Below, one piece after another: positions 16,898 through 24,200 of a stretch of DNA of 52,461 nucleotides. Made by a program: the position numbers and the translations under genes. The notes under the pieces were generated by a model. It was not told where the DNA came from. It worked only from the letters and a program-made list of their open reading frames with translations, and ran no database searches. The stretch covers positions 1 to 52,461 of the forward strand of contig NZ_BDAG01000045.1 of NCBI RefSeq assembly GCF_002091715.1. Reading direction: 5' to 3'. This DNA is from Pseudomonas migulae NBRC 103157. GTDB lineage: Bacteria; Pseudomonadota; Gammaproteobacteria; Pseudomonadales; Pseudomonadaceae. Numbering within the stretch: the stretch's first letter is position 1; every line of letters begins with the position of its first letter.

Positions 16898-17689
16898 ATG
16901 CTCGTAGATTCCCATTGTCACCTTGATCGTCTCGACCTCGCCGCCCATGACGGCTCTCTGGATGCCGCACTCGATGCGGCCCGGCAGCGCGGGGTAGGGC
17001 ACTTTCTGTGTATCGGCGTCAGCGTCGACAACGCGGCCGACGTCAAAGCCCTGGCCGAACGTTACGACGATGTCGACTGTTCCGTCGGCGTGCATCCGCT
17101 GGACGTGCAGCCGGACGCAGCCCCGGCGCTCGACTGGTTGTTGCAGGAGCTCAACCACCCGCGTGTGGTTGCGATCGGTGAAACCGGCCTGGATTATCAC
17201 TACGAACCTGAAGCGGCCGAGTTGCAGCAGGAGTCGTTTCGCCTGCACCTGCAAGCCGCGCAGCAAACCGGCAAGCCAGTGATCATTCACACCCGTGGCG
17301 CCCGTGCCGACACCTTGAACCTGTTGCGCGAAGCCGCGCTACCCCAGGCTGGCGTCCTGCACTGCTTCACCGAAGATTGGGACATGGCCAAAGCGGCGCT
17401 GGACATGGGCTATTACATCTCCTTGTCCGGCATCGTCACTTTCCGCAATGCCGACGCACTGCGTGACGTGGCCAGCAAAGTGCCTGCTGACCGCTTGCTG
17501 GTGGAAACCGACTCGCCGTACCTGGCGCCGATCCCTTATCGCGGCAAGCCGAACCTGCCGCAGTATGTGCGGGAAGTGGCAGAGTTCCTGGCGATGTTGC
17601 GCGGTGAGCCCTACGAGCGGTTTGCTGAGCAGACCACTGAGAATTTCAAGCGGCTGTTTCCGTTGGCGCATGTCAGGACGTCGGCGTAG
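16898..17689 (+). CDS. TatD-family metal-dependent deoxyribonuclease
   Basis: A 263-residue TIM-barrel hydrolase (YcfH/TatD family). Metal ligands visible are the N-terminal DSHCHLD, the Glu of GETGLDYH, the His of IIHTRGA and LHCFTED, and the Asp of ETDSPYLAP. The family has 3'-5' DNase activity or related phosphoesterase roles. It lies 14 bp after pilZ and ends the cluster. Confidence 0.92.
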   Translation: MLVDSHCHLDRLDLAAHDGSLDAALDAARQRGVGHFLCIGVSVDNAADVKALAERYDDVDCSVGVHPLDVQPDAAPALDWLLQELNHPRVVAIGETGLDYHYEPEAAELQQESFRLHLQAAQQTGKPVIIHTRGARADTLNLLREAALPQAGVLHCFTEDWDMAKAALDMGYYISLSGIVTFRNADALRDVASKVPADRLLVETDSPYLAPIPYRGKPNLPQYVREVAEFLAMLRGEPYERFAEQTTENFKRLFPLAHVRTSA

Positions 17690-17705
17690 CGCTGGGACAA
17701 AAAAT

Positions 17706-17789
17706 CGCAGCCTTCGGCGGCTCCTGCGGGGCTTTGGCCGCTGAATCGCAGGCAAAAAAAACCCGGGTTCTGGGGGGTGAATCCGGGTT
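17706..17789 (-). terminator. Hairpin region after tatD; leftward-oriented terminator
   Basis: An imperfect inverted repeat of the ATCGCAGCCTTCGGC class lies at about 17704-17752. A second stem follows (AACCCGGGTTC / GAATCCGGGTT, 17760-17789) with eight A on its left, so it reads as a terminator only on the minus strand. No minus-strand gene lies to the right, which leaves its purpose open. Confidence 0.55.
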
Positions 17790-17810
17790 AAGACCATTAG
17801 GAGTAAAACA

Positions 17811-17885
17811 ATGGTACGCGGTCCGTTGGTACCAATATCGACGCAGCACTTGGGGGAGATGCCCCGCCGACAGTTGAAGTATTGA
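17811..17885 (+). CDS. Possible 24-residue small ORF before the TetR gene
   Basis: ATG at 17811 is 7 nt after a strong TAGGAG. It opens a 24-codon frame (begins MVRGPLVPIS, ends PRRQLKY) closed by TGA. It follows a hairpin directly and ends about 200 bp before the TetR start. No function is recognised. The rest of the 17886-18086 gap holds only a short CGCTTCGGAAGCG hairpin and a probable TetR promoter (GCATAAT at about 18049). Confidence 0.3.
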   Translation: MVRGPLVPISTQHLGEMPRRQLKY

Positions 17886-18086
17886 TCAGTATTGCGCCGA
17901 GTCCAGTTTACCGGTCGAGGTTTTTAAACAATTTTGGAATACGTGCGCTTCGGAAGCGTTCTCATTAAATGGCGGCGTTGCCAGAATTCATCAAGAAACA
18001 CAGATATGGATGGATGATCCGTGCATTTTGCCGCAAGTTAGGCATAATACGCGGCTTCGAATTTTGACCCCGACAGACCTTTTCTT

Positions 18087-18725
18087 ATGCATAAAGAACC
18101 TCGTAAGGTCCGTGAATTTCGTCGCCGTGAGCAAGAAATTCTCGATACCGCGCTCAAGCTGTTCCTCGACCAAGGTGAAGACAGTGTCACCGTCGAGATG
18201 ATTGCTGATGCCGTCGGTATCGGCAAAGGCACGATTTACAAGCACTTCAAATCGAAAGCGGAGATCTATCTGCGCCTGATGCTCGATTACGAGCGCGATT
18301 TGAACGAGCTGTTGCATTCGGCAGACGTCGACAAGGACAAGGAAGCCCTGTCTCGGGCTTACTTCGAATTCCGCATGCGCGATCCGCAACGCTATCGCTT
18401 GTTCGATCGCCTGGAAGAAAAGGTGGTCAAGGGCAACCAGGTGCCGGAGATGATCGAGGAGCTGCACAAGATCCGCGCCTCGAATTTCGAACGCCTGACC
18501 CTGCTCATCAAGGGGCGCATCAGCGAAGGCAAGCTCGAAGACGTGCCGCCTTACTTCCATTACTGCGCGTCCTGGGCGCTGGTGCACGGCGCCGTGGCGC
18601 TGTATCACTCGCCGTTCTGGAGCAATGTGCTGGAAGATCAGGAAGGTTTCTTCCAGTTCCTGATGGACATCGGCGTGCGCATGGGCAACAAGCGCAAGCG
18701 CGACACCGACACCCCGAGCAGCTGA
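18087..18725 (+). CDS. TetR/AcrR-family transcriptional regulator
   Basis: A 212-residue repressor-type regulator. The N-terminal HTH spans about residues 12-60, with the recognition region VEMIADAVGIGKGTIYKHFKSK. The rest is an all-helical ligand and dimer domain. It follows the tatD cluster as PA2957 does in P. aeruginosa. No divergent target gene lies next to it, so its regulon cannot be read from context. The following gene moaA has its own 130-bp upstream gap. Confidence 0.9.
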   Translation: MHKEPRKVREFRRREQEILDTALKLFLDQGEDSVTVEMIADAVGIGKGTIYKHFKSKAEIYLRLMLDYERDLNELLHSADVDKDKEALSRAYFEFRMRDPQRYRLFDRLEEKVVKGNQVPEMIEELHKIRASNFERLTLLIKGRISEGKLEDVPPYFHYCASWALVHGAVALYHSPFWSNVLEDQEGFFQFLMDIGVRMGNKRKRDTDTPSS

Positions 18726-18863
18726 GCCATTCAGTTGCCTTATTGCGCCATTATTTAGCTACATGGCGCAGTACCTCAGGAATATACTCAGGCATGGGAC
18801 TTGCTAAAACTTGATTTGTAAGTCAAGTTTTACGCCGTCCGATTTCCTTGTGCCGGAGTGACC

Positions 18864-19832
18864 ATGATCGTTGACCGTCAAGGCAGGCGTTTCCGAAATC
18901 TGCGAATCAGCCTGACCTCAGCCTGCAATTACGCGTGTACCTACTGCGTGCCCAACGGCAAGCGGTTGGTCGCTGCGCAGGATGAACTGTCGGCCGAAGC
19001 CATGGCGCGCGGTGTGGCGTATCTGATCGAAGCCGCCGGCATCGAGCGTTTGCGCATCACCGGGGGTGAGCCGCTGGTCAGTCCCAAACTCGAAGCCTTC
19101 ATGACTGCCGTCGGGCAGATGGGCCTGCAAGACATCAGCCTGACCACCAATGGTCAACTGCTGGCGAAAAAACTGCCCCTGCTGGTCGACGCCGGCATCC
19201 GCCGCATCAATGTTTCCCTCGATACCCTGGATGCCGGTGCATTCCGCAGCATTGCTCGTGGCGGTGATCTGGCGACAGTGCTCGACGGCATGGACCAGGC
19301 CAGCGCCGCCGGCATGAAGATCAAGGTCAATATGGTGCCGTTGCGAGGGCAGAACCTCGATCAGGTGATGCCGCTGCTCGATTATTGCCTGGAACGTGGC
19401 TATGAGCTGCGTTTCATCGAGCTGATGCGCATGGGGCACCTGGCCAATGACAACAACGCTTTCCTGCAACAGTTCGTCAGCCTTCAGCAATTGCTGGGCC
19501 TGATCGGTGATCGCTATGAGTATCTTCAGGCGGATGCTCCCGTCGACGCGACGGCGGTGCGCTATGAAATTCCGGGGCAGGGCTACTTCGGCGTAATTGC
19601 CAATGAAAGCGTTCCGTTCTGCCGCACCTGCTCCCGACTGCGCTTGTCGTCGACGGGTTGGCTGCATGGCTGCCTGTCGTCGAGCAACCGGCACTATGTC
19701 GGTGATCTGCTGGACAAGCCGCGCCATCAGGCGTTGCCGGCCTTGCAGAGACTGTTGGTGAAGGCCTTGGGTGACAAGCAGGAAGTGGCGTTTTCCGGTG
19801 GTGCTACCGTCATGAAAATTATCGGTGGCTGA
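18864..19832 (+). CDS. moaA: MoaA-type radical SAM GTP 3',8-cyclase
   Basis: Catalyses the first step of molybdopterin synthesis if it is a true MoaA. The 322-residue protein has the N-terminal radical-SAM motif CNYACTYC (CX3CX2C), ITGGEPLVS, and a second cluster motif C-X2-C-X13-C (FCRTCSRLRLSSTGWLHGC). The C-terminus ends in GG, as MoaA needs. The start at 18864 is behind GGAG; a GTG 6 bp upstream is an alternative. No other moa or moe gene is nearby, so it is a stand-alone copy. Pseudomonads often carry several moaA paralogues, and the precise role is uncertain. Confidence 0.82.
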   Translation: MIVDRQGRRFRNLRISLTSACNYACTYCVPNGKRLVAAQDELSAEAMARGVAYLIEAAGIERLRITGGEPLVSPKLEAFMTAVGQMGLQDISLTTNGQLLAKKLPLLVDAGIRRINVSLDTLDAGAFRSIARGGDLATVLDGMDQASAAGMKIKVNMVPLRGQNLDQVMPLLDYCLERGYELRFIELMRMGHLANDNNAFLQQFVSLQQLLGLIGDRYEYLQADAPVDATAVRYEIPGQGYFGVIANESVPFCRTCSRLRLSSTGWLHGCLSSSNRHYVGDLLDKPRHQALPALQRLLVKALGDKQEVAFSGGATVMKIIGG

Positions 19833-19842
19833 TCCAGCTGTG

Positions 19843-19864
19843 GCGAGGGGATAAATCCCCTCGC
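19843..19864. repeat. Short perfect hairpin
   Basis: A 10-bp perfect inverted repeat (GCGAGGGGAT / ATCCCCTCGC) around AA, just after moaA. It is of the kind dispersed in Pseudomonas gaps and has no T-run. Confidence 0.7.
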
Positions 19865-19952
19865 CCAATTGTTCGCGCTCCTGAAGACTGGCGCGGAAGC
19901 TGCATCCCATGGCCATTCGCCGGTTTTCCGTCACCGGCCTCTGGAGGGTAGG

Positions 19953-20561
19953 ATGCGTAGCCTGGTTTTGCTGCTGGCCGTTTTGGCGCTTGGTGGCTGC
20001 ATGAATGTCAGCGATATGGCTGAAGGGACTCGCTACCACATGAGCGACGCGGGTCTGCTCGACCACAGCGACAGCCGCCGGGTGAACAACCTGCGCATTC
20101 AGCCGGACTCGTTCGTCTATATCGCCCAGGGTGCCTTTGCACCGCCGGGCAGCTCGGTTTATCCGCGACCTAACGTGATCGCCGAAGTCGCCTTCGATGG
20201 CTTTATCGAATACTTCCCGATGGTCCGCCGTGCGCGTGCGCCGGAAGGCCTCGACCAGGCCCTGGGCGAAGCCCGTGCGGCGGGTGCGCATTACCTGCTC
20301 TATACCCGTTTCGCCAAGTCTGATGATCGCATCGGCAACTCGGACGAATGGCTCGATCAGGAGGCCGTGGATCGCCTCGGTATCGACACCGGCGTGATTC
20401 AGATCATGTTGATCGAGACCAGCACCCAGTATTTGATCGATACTGCACGTATCAAGAGTCGTGGCGGTTTACTGACGTTCCACGACAAAAAGCCAGAAGA
20501 CCTGATGGGCCCGCCGCTGGAACAATACGCGCGTGGCCTGCTGGGGCTCAGCGACCAGTAA
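19953..20561 (+). CDS. DUF4823 lipoprotein
   Basis: A 202-residue predicted lipoprotein. The signal peptide (MRSLVLLLAVLALGGC) ends in the lipobox LGGC. The mature part fits DUF4823 by its overall pattern, with a segment about appearing as a long-chain predicted domain (YLLYTRFAKSDDR, IQIMLIETST). The start is behind GGAGGG. The function is unknown. It lies 16 bp before the DUF1285 gene, with which it is probably co-transcribed. Confidence 0.85.
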   Translation: MRSLVLLLAVLALGGCMNVSDMAEGTRYHMSDAGLLDHSDSRRVNNLRIQPDSFVYIAQGAFAPPGSSVYPRPNVIAEVAFDGFIEYFPMVRRARAPEGLDQALGEARAAGAHYLLYTRFAKSDDRIGNSDEWLDQEAVDRLGIDTGVIQIMLIETSTQYLIDTARIKSRGGLLTFHDKKPEDLMGPPLEQYARGLLGLSDQ

Positions 20562-20577
20562 TTCCAAGGAGAACGCC

Positions 20578-21138
20578 ATGAGTGGCCCGCAAAAAGCCAA
20601 CGACCTGTTGGGGCAAATCCCCAAGACCAAAGGCTTGCCACCGGTCCACTTGTGGAACCCCGACTTCTGCGGCGACATCGACATGCGCATCGCCCGCGAC
20701 GGCACCTGGTATTACCTGGGCACGCCGATCGGGCGCAAGCCGATGGTCAAATTGTTCTCCACCATCATTCGCCGCGACGGCGATGATTATTTCCTTATCA
20801 CCCCTGTCGAGAAAGTCGGCATCAAGGTCGATGATGCACCGTTCGTGGCGATCGCCGTCGAGGTGGAAGGCGAGGGTGAAGCCCAGGTCCTGCGCTTCGC
20901 CACCAACGTCGATGAAACCGCCGAGGCCGGTGCCGAGCATGCGATTCGCGTGGTGATTGATCCAGTGACACAAGAGCCTGCGCCTTACGTGCATGTGCGC
21001 ACCAACCTTGAAGCGCTGATTCACCGCAATGTGTTTTACCAATTGGTGGAACTGGCGGTCACCCGCGAGATTGAAGGGCAGCGCTGGCTCGGTGTGTGGA
21101 GCGGCGGTGAGTTCTTTCGCATCGGTTTAGAGCCTTGA
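20578..21138 (+). CDS. DUF1285 protein
   Basis: A 186-residue soluble protein with the DUF1285 pattern: HLWNPDFCGDIDMRIARDGTWYYLGTPIGRKPMVKLFS near the start, then YFLITPVEKVGI. No signal peptide or membrane segment. Structures of this family are known but its function is not established. The start is behind AAGGAG, 16 bp after the lipoprotein gene. Confidence 0.9.
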   Translation: MSGPQKANDLLGQIPKTKGLPPVHLWNPDFCGDIDMRIARDGTWYYLGTPIGRKPMVKLFSTIIRRDGDDYFLITPVEKVGIKVDDAPFVAIAVEVEGEGEAQVLRFATNVDETAEAGAEHAIRVVIDPVTQEPAPYVHVRTNLEALIHRNVFYQLVELAVTREIEGQRWLGVWSGGEFFRIGLEP

Positions 21139-21152
21139 CCGGATCAAAGTAT

Positions 21153-21232
21153 GAGCGGGCTTGCTCGCGAAAGCGGTGTGTCATTCAGCAGCGATATTGA
21201 CTGATACACCGCTTTCGCGAGCAAGCCCGCTC
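21153..21232. repeat. REP pair, GAGCGGGCTTGCTCGCGA class
   Basis: Perfect 27-bp inverted arms (21153-21179 and 21206-21232) around 26 bp. This is the second REP class in the window. Confidence 0.9.
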
Positions 21233-21268
21233 CCACATTTGATCTCTGCAATATTTCGAAAAATCAAA

Positions 21269-21288
21269 TTGACACCCAATCATATGAT
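21269..21288 (+). promoter_or_regulatory. Promoter/operator of the FCD regulator
   Basis: A perfect -35 TTGACA (21269-21274) is followed by a perfect 10-bp palindrome ATCATATGAT (21279-21288). The palindrome lies where it would block the promoter. A similar site is found before the araF-like gene (24129). The -10 is not clear. Confidence 0.5.
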
Positions 21289-21345
21289 GATTAGCGTGGG
21301 CAACCATCGCGAACGGTTTTGTGCCGTCCCTGCCTCGAGGTGCCC

Positions 21346-22062
21346 ATGTCCAGCAGTTTTCACGCATCGACGGTCGATTGGCTGGGTTGCTGGATTGCCA
21401 CCGGTCAGGTGAAACCCGGCGAAACCCTCAAGGTTGAAGCCGATCTGGGCGAGCAACTTGGCGTCAGTCGCACGGTCATCCGCGAAGCCATCAAAACCCT
21501 GGTCGCCAAAGGCATGCTTGAAGTCGGGCCCAAGGTTGGCACGCGTGTGTTGCCAGTGCGGCGCTGGAACCTCTTCGATCCGCAAGTCGTTGGCTGGCTT
21601 TCCCGCAGCGGCTTGCCGGAAAATTTCGTCGACGACCTGCTCGATCTGCGCCGCACCATCGAGCCGATGGCCGTGCGCTGGGCGTGCGAGCGAGCTACCG
21701 TCGAACAGGTGCAAGCGGTGCTTCAGGCCTACAACGCGCTGGAGCGGGCGGTCGACAGCGGCATCGATTACAACCGCGCCGACCAGTTCTTCCACGAGTG
21801 CATTCTGGCGGCCAGCCACAATCAATTCATCGAACAAATGGTTCCGGCCCTCGGCGCGTTGCTGGCGGTGTCTTTCGAAGTCTCCGCCGCCGACCCCGAC
21901 GAACTGCGCCGCACATTACCGATTCACAAAGACATGGCCGACGCCATCGCCGCTCGCGATGCCGCGCGCGGTGTGTGGGCCTGCATGACCCTGATCGACA
22001 ACGCGGACCTGGCCATCAAGCGCTTCTACCCAAAAGTCATGGCCGACAAAAAAGCCGGCTAA
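21346..22062 (+). CDS. GntR-family (FadR/FCD) sugar regulator
   Basis: A 238-residue regulator with a winged-helix HTH at about residues 15-75 (LGEQLGVSRTVIREAIKTLVAKGMLEVGPKVGTRV). An all-helical FCD ligand domain follows, with metal-type residues DLRRTIEPMAV, DQFFHECILAA and IHKDMADAI. Such proteins usually respond to sugar acids. It stands before a lactonase, a sugar dehydrogenase and an arabinose-type ABC transporter, and palindromes of the same type precede itself and the transporter. Hence it is inferred to be the local repressor. The start at 21346 was chosen by family N-terminus; an upstream in-frame GTG/ATG region has no better ribosome-binding site. Confidence 0.9.
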   Translation: MSSSFHASTVDWLGCWIATGQVKPGETLKVEADLGEQLGVSRTVIREAIKTLVAKGMLEVGPKVGTRVLPVRRWNLFDPQVVGWLSRSGLPENFVDDLLDLRRTIEPMAVRWACERATVEQVQAVLQAYNALERAVDSGIDYNRADQFFHECILAASHNQFIEQMVPALGALLAVSFEVSAADPDELRRTLPIHKDMADAIAARDAARGVWACMTLIDNADLAIKRFYPKVMADKKAG

Positions 22063-22076
22063 AAATACAGGACCCT

Positions 22077-22166
22077 TGTGGGAGCGAGCTTGCTCGCGAA
22101 GAGGCCGTCACATTCAGCATTGATGTCGACTGACGCTCCGCCTTCGCGAGTAAACCCGCTTCCCCA
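22077..22166. repeat. REP pair, degenerate GGGAGCGAGCTTGCTCGCGAAG class
   Basis: A left copy and a diverged right copy (CTTCGCGAGTAAACCCGCTTCC), between the regulator and the lactonase gene. Confidence 0.7.
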
Positions 22167-22193
22167 TAAAACAAGAACAATGCAGGAGGTTTC

Positions 22194-23183
22194 ATGGAGT
22201 GGACCGCAGTTACCCAGCACCGTGCACACCTCGGCGAAGGCCCGTTCTGGGATGCGCCGACGCAGGCGCTGTACTGGGTGGATATCGCCGGCAAACAGGC
22301 ACTGCGCCTGATCGGCGCCAACGTGCAGATCTGGCAGATGCCCGAGCACGTGTCAGCCTTCATTCCCTGCGAAAACGGCGATGCGCTGGTGACATTGAGT
22401 AGCGGCGTGTACCGGCTCGATCTCGATTCACCGGGGCTTGAGCCACGACTGACCTTGTTCTGCGTCGCCGACCCGCAACCTGACAATCGCGCCAACGAAG
22501 CTCGTTGCGATGCGCAGGGCCGGCTCTGGCTCGGCACCATGCAGAACAACATCGGTGAGAACGGCGAAGACCTGCCCATCGTGCGGCGTTCCGGCGGCTT
22601 GTTTCGTATCGACCGTGATGCCCGGGTCACGCCGCTGCTTCGTGGATTGGGCATTCCCAACACGTTGCTGTGGAGTGAAGACGCCACCACGCTTTATTTC
22701 GCCGACAGCCTGGATGGCACGCTCTACCAGCATTTCATCCGCACCGACGGCGGCCTCGAACCCGCGCAAGTCTGGTTCGGCCCCCATGAACGCGGCGGCC
22801 CCGATGGCTCGGCGATGGATGTCGAGGGTTACTTCTGGAACGCACGCTGGGACGGCAGTTGCCTGCTCAGGCTGACGCCAGACGGTCATCTCGATCGCGT
22901 GATCGAACTGCCGGTCAGCCGTCCCACCAGCTGCGTGTTCGGCGGTGCAGACCTGAAAACCCTCTACATCACCAGCGCCGCGAGCCCGCTCAACCATCCG
23001 CTGGATGGGGCGGTGTTGTCCCTTCAGGTTGATGTGCCCGGAAAACCCTGTACGAGGTTTGCTGGGTTAATCCCAAAATATGGGATGTTAAATTATATAT
23101 TGAGATTATTTGGTGGTCGGGTTTATAGTCGGCCCCATCAGTTACACGCACTCACACTTAAAAAAACAAAACAGGTGAAGTGA
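22194..23183 (+). CDS. SMP-30/gluconolactonase-family sugar lactonase
   Basis: Opens aldonolactones to aldonic acids, the step after sugar 1-dehydrogenase. It is a six-bladed beta-propeller. Metal and substrate residues visible are E15 in GEGPFWD, NEARCDAQGRLW, GIPNTLLWS and the Asp of DGSAMDVEG. The ribosome-binding site is GGAGG. The reading frame is 329 residues, but family similarity appears to end at residue 291 (PCTRFAG). The last 38 codons are translated from what is plainly the promoter of the next gene, and the frame stops only at the leader ORF start. A one-base insertion in GGGTTAATC (23064-23072) would explain this: without one T the frame reads GGG TAA. Confidence 0.85.
   Translation: MEWTAVTQHRAHLGEGPFWDAPTQALYWVDIAGKQALRLIGANVQIWQMPEHVSAFIPCENGDALVTLSSGVYRLDLDSPGLEPRLTLFCVADPQPDNRANEARCDAQGRLWLGTMQNNIGENGEDLPIVRRSGGLFRIDRDARVTPLLRGLGIPNTLLWSEDATTLYFADSLDGTLYQHFIRTDGGLEPAQVWFGPHERGGPDGSAMDVEGYFWNARWDGSCLLRLTPDGHLDRVIELPVSRPTSCVFGGADLKTLYITSAASPLNHPLDGAVLSLQVDVPGKPCTRFAGLIPKYGMLNYILRLFGGRVYSRPHQLHALTLKKTKQVK
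23071..23129 (+). promoter_or_regulatory. dgo-type operator and promoter of the SDR gene
   Basis: The operator TCCCA-N5-TGGGA (23071-23085) is followed after 14 bp by -35 TTGAGA (23100-23105) and, after 18 bp, by -10 TATAGT (23124-23129). The promoter before dgoK (35183-35241) has the same elements at the same spacings, and both end in ACAAAACAGGTGAAG just before an ATG. Confidence 0.8.
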
Positions 23184-23263
23184 TGCAGCGATTTTCCAAA
23201 AAGCTTTTTGGCCGGACATCGACAGATGCCCGGTTTTTGTCGTGCCTGGAAAAGGGAGTTTGA
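23183..23263 (+). CDS. 26-codon leader ORF before the sugar dehydrogenase
   Basis: ATG at 23183 follows AGGTGAAG, the same ribosome-binding site and start context as dgoK. It encodes 26 residues (begins MQRFSKKLFG, ends LSCLEKGV) and stops 3 bp before the SDR ATG. It overlaps the lactonase stop by 1 bp. Inside it are a perfect 16-bp palindrome and a terminator-like hairpin. It may be a regulatory leader peptide rather than a functional protein. Confidence 0.45.
   Translation: MQRFSKKLFGRTSTDARFLSCLEKGV
23212..23238 (+). promoter_or_regulatory. Terminator-like hairpin (possible attenuator)
   Basis: The stem CCGGACATC / GATGCCCGG has one A-C mismatch, a 4-nt loop GACA and five T after it. It lies inside the leader ORF between promoter and SDR gene. 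A 16-bp palindrome (CCAAAAAG / CTTTTTGG, 23196-23211) precedes it directly. Confidence 0.45.
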
Positions 23264-23266
23264 GGC

Positions 23267-24085
23267 ATGGCTGAACGACTCTCCTTTCCGCCGCTGGCCG
23301 AACCGCCCAAGGGCAACCGTCTGAAAGATAAGGTCGTGCTGTTGACCGGTGCCGCCCAGGGCATCGGCGAGGCGATTGTCGCGGCCTTCGCCCACCAACA
23401 GGCCAAACTGATCATCAGTGATATCCAGGGCGAGAAGGTCGAAAAACTCGCGGCGCGGTGGCGTAATCAAGGCTTCAACGTTCATGCGATTACGGCTGAT
23501 GTCTCCCGGCAGCAGGATCTCGACGCTATGGCCGATCTGGCGATGGAGCGCCACGGTCGCATCGACGTGCTGGTCAACTGCGCCGGGGTCAACGTGTTCC
23601 GCGATCCGCTGGAAATGACCGAGGAAGACTGGCGTCGCTGCTTCGCCATTGACCTGGACGGCGCCTGGTTTGGCTGTAAAGCAGTGCTGCCGCAGATGAT
23701 CGAGCAGGGCATCGGCAGCATCATCAACATCGCCTCGACCCATTCCACTCACATCATTCCGGGCTGCTTCCCGTACCCGGTGGCCAAGCACGGTCTGCTG
23801 GGCCTGACCCGCGCGCTGGGCATCGAATACGCGCCCAAGGGCATTCGCGTCAACGCCATCGCACCGGGCTACATCGAAACCCAACTGAACATTGATTACT
23901 GGAACGGTTTTGCCGACCCGCACGCCGAACGCCAGCGGGCTTTCGATCTGCATCCACCGCGGCGCATCGGTCAGCCGATTGAAGTGGCGATGACGGCCGT
24001 TTTCCTCGCCAGCGACGAAGCGCCATTTATCAACGCATCGTGCATCACCATCGATGGTGGTCGCTCGGTGATGTATCACGACTGA
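23267..24085 (+). CDS. SDR-family sugar (galactose/arabinose) 1-dehydrogenase
   Basis: A 272-residue short-chain dehydrogenase. TGAAQGIG binds the cofactor (residues 27-34), and D52 at the end of strand 2 favours NAD+. The catalytic residues are S157, Y170 and K174 (YPVAK). Place and promoter suggest that it oxidises an aldose to its lactone, feeding the adjacent lactonase. The dgo-type promoter points to D-galactose, while the AraF-like transporter allows L-arabinose; enzymes of this type often accept both. The ribosome-binding site is AAAGGGAG. Substrate is inferred, not read from residues. Confidence 0.8.
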   Translation: MAERLSFPPLAEPPKGNRLKDKVVLLTGAAQGIGEAIVAAFAHQQAKLIISDIQGEKVEKLAARWRNQGFNVHAITADVSRQQDLDAMADLAMERHGRIDVLVNCAGVNVFRDPLEMTEEDWRRCFAIDLDGAWFGCKAVLPQMIEQGIGSIINIASTHSTHIIPGCFPYPVAKHGLLGLTRALGIEYAPKGIRVNAIAPGYIETQLNIDYWNGFADPHAERQRAFDLHPPRRIGQPIEVAMTAVFLASDEAPFINASCITIDGGRSVMYHD

Positions 24086-24128
24086 ATAACCGGGGTTTCA
24101 GGCGCGGAACTCCGTCTGAAATTCAATC

Positions 24129-24138
24129 ATCATACGAT
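24129..24138. promoter_or_regulatory. Probable FCD-regulator operator before the ABC operon
   Basis: ATCATACGAT (one mismatch pair from a perfect palindrome) resembles ATCATATGAT at 21279. It lies 63 bp before the substrate-binding protein gene. Confidence 0.45.
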
Positions 24139-24200
24139 ATGACTATTTGCTGCACCGGCTTTCAAAATAACGCTCAAAAAAAATAACAAGGAGTCATCTT

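Noticed and set aside
21153..21232. Repeat arrays as CRISPR
   Set aside because: All repeats are inverted REP pairs scattered singly between operons, with no regular spacers and no cas genes.
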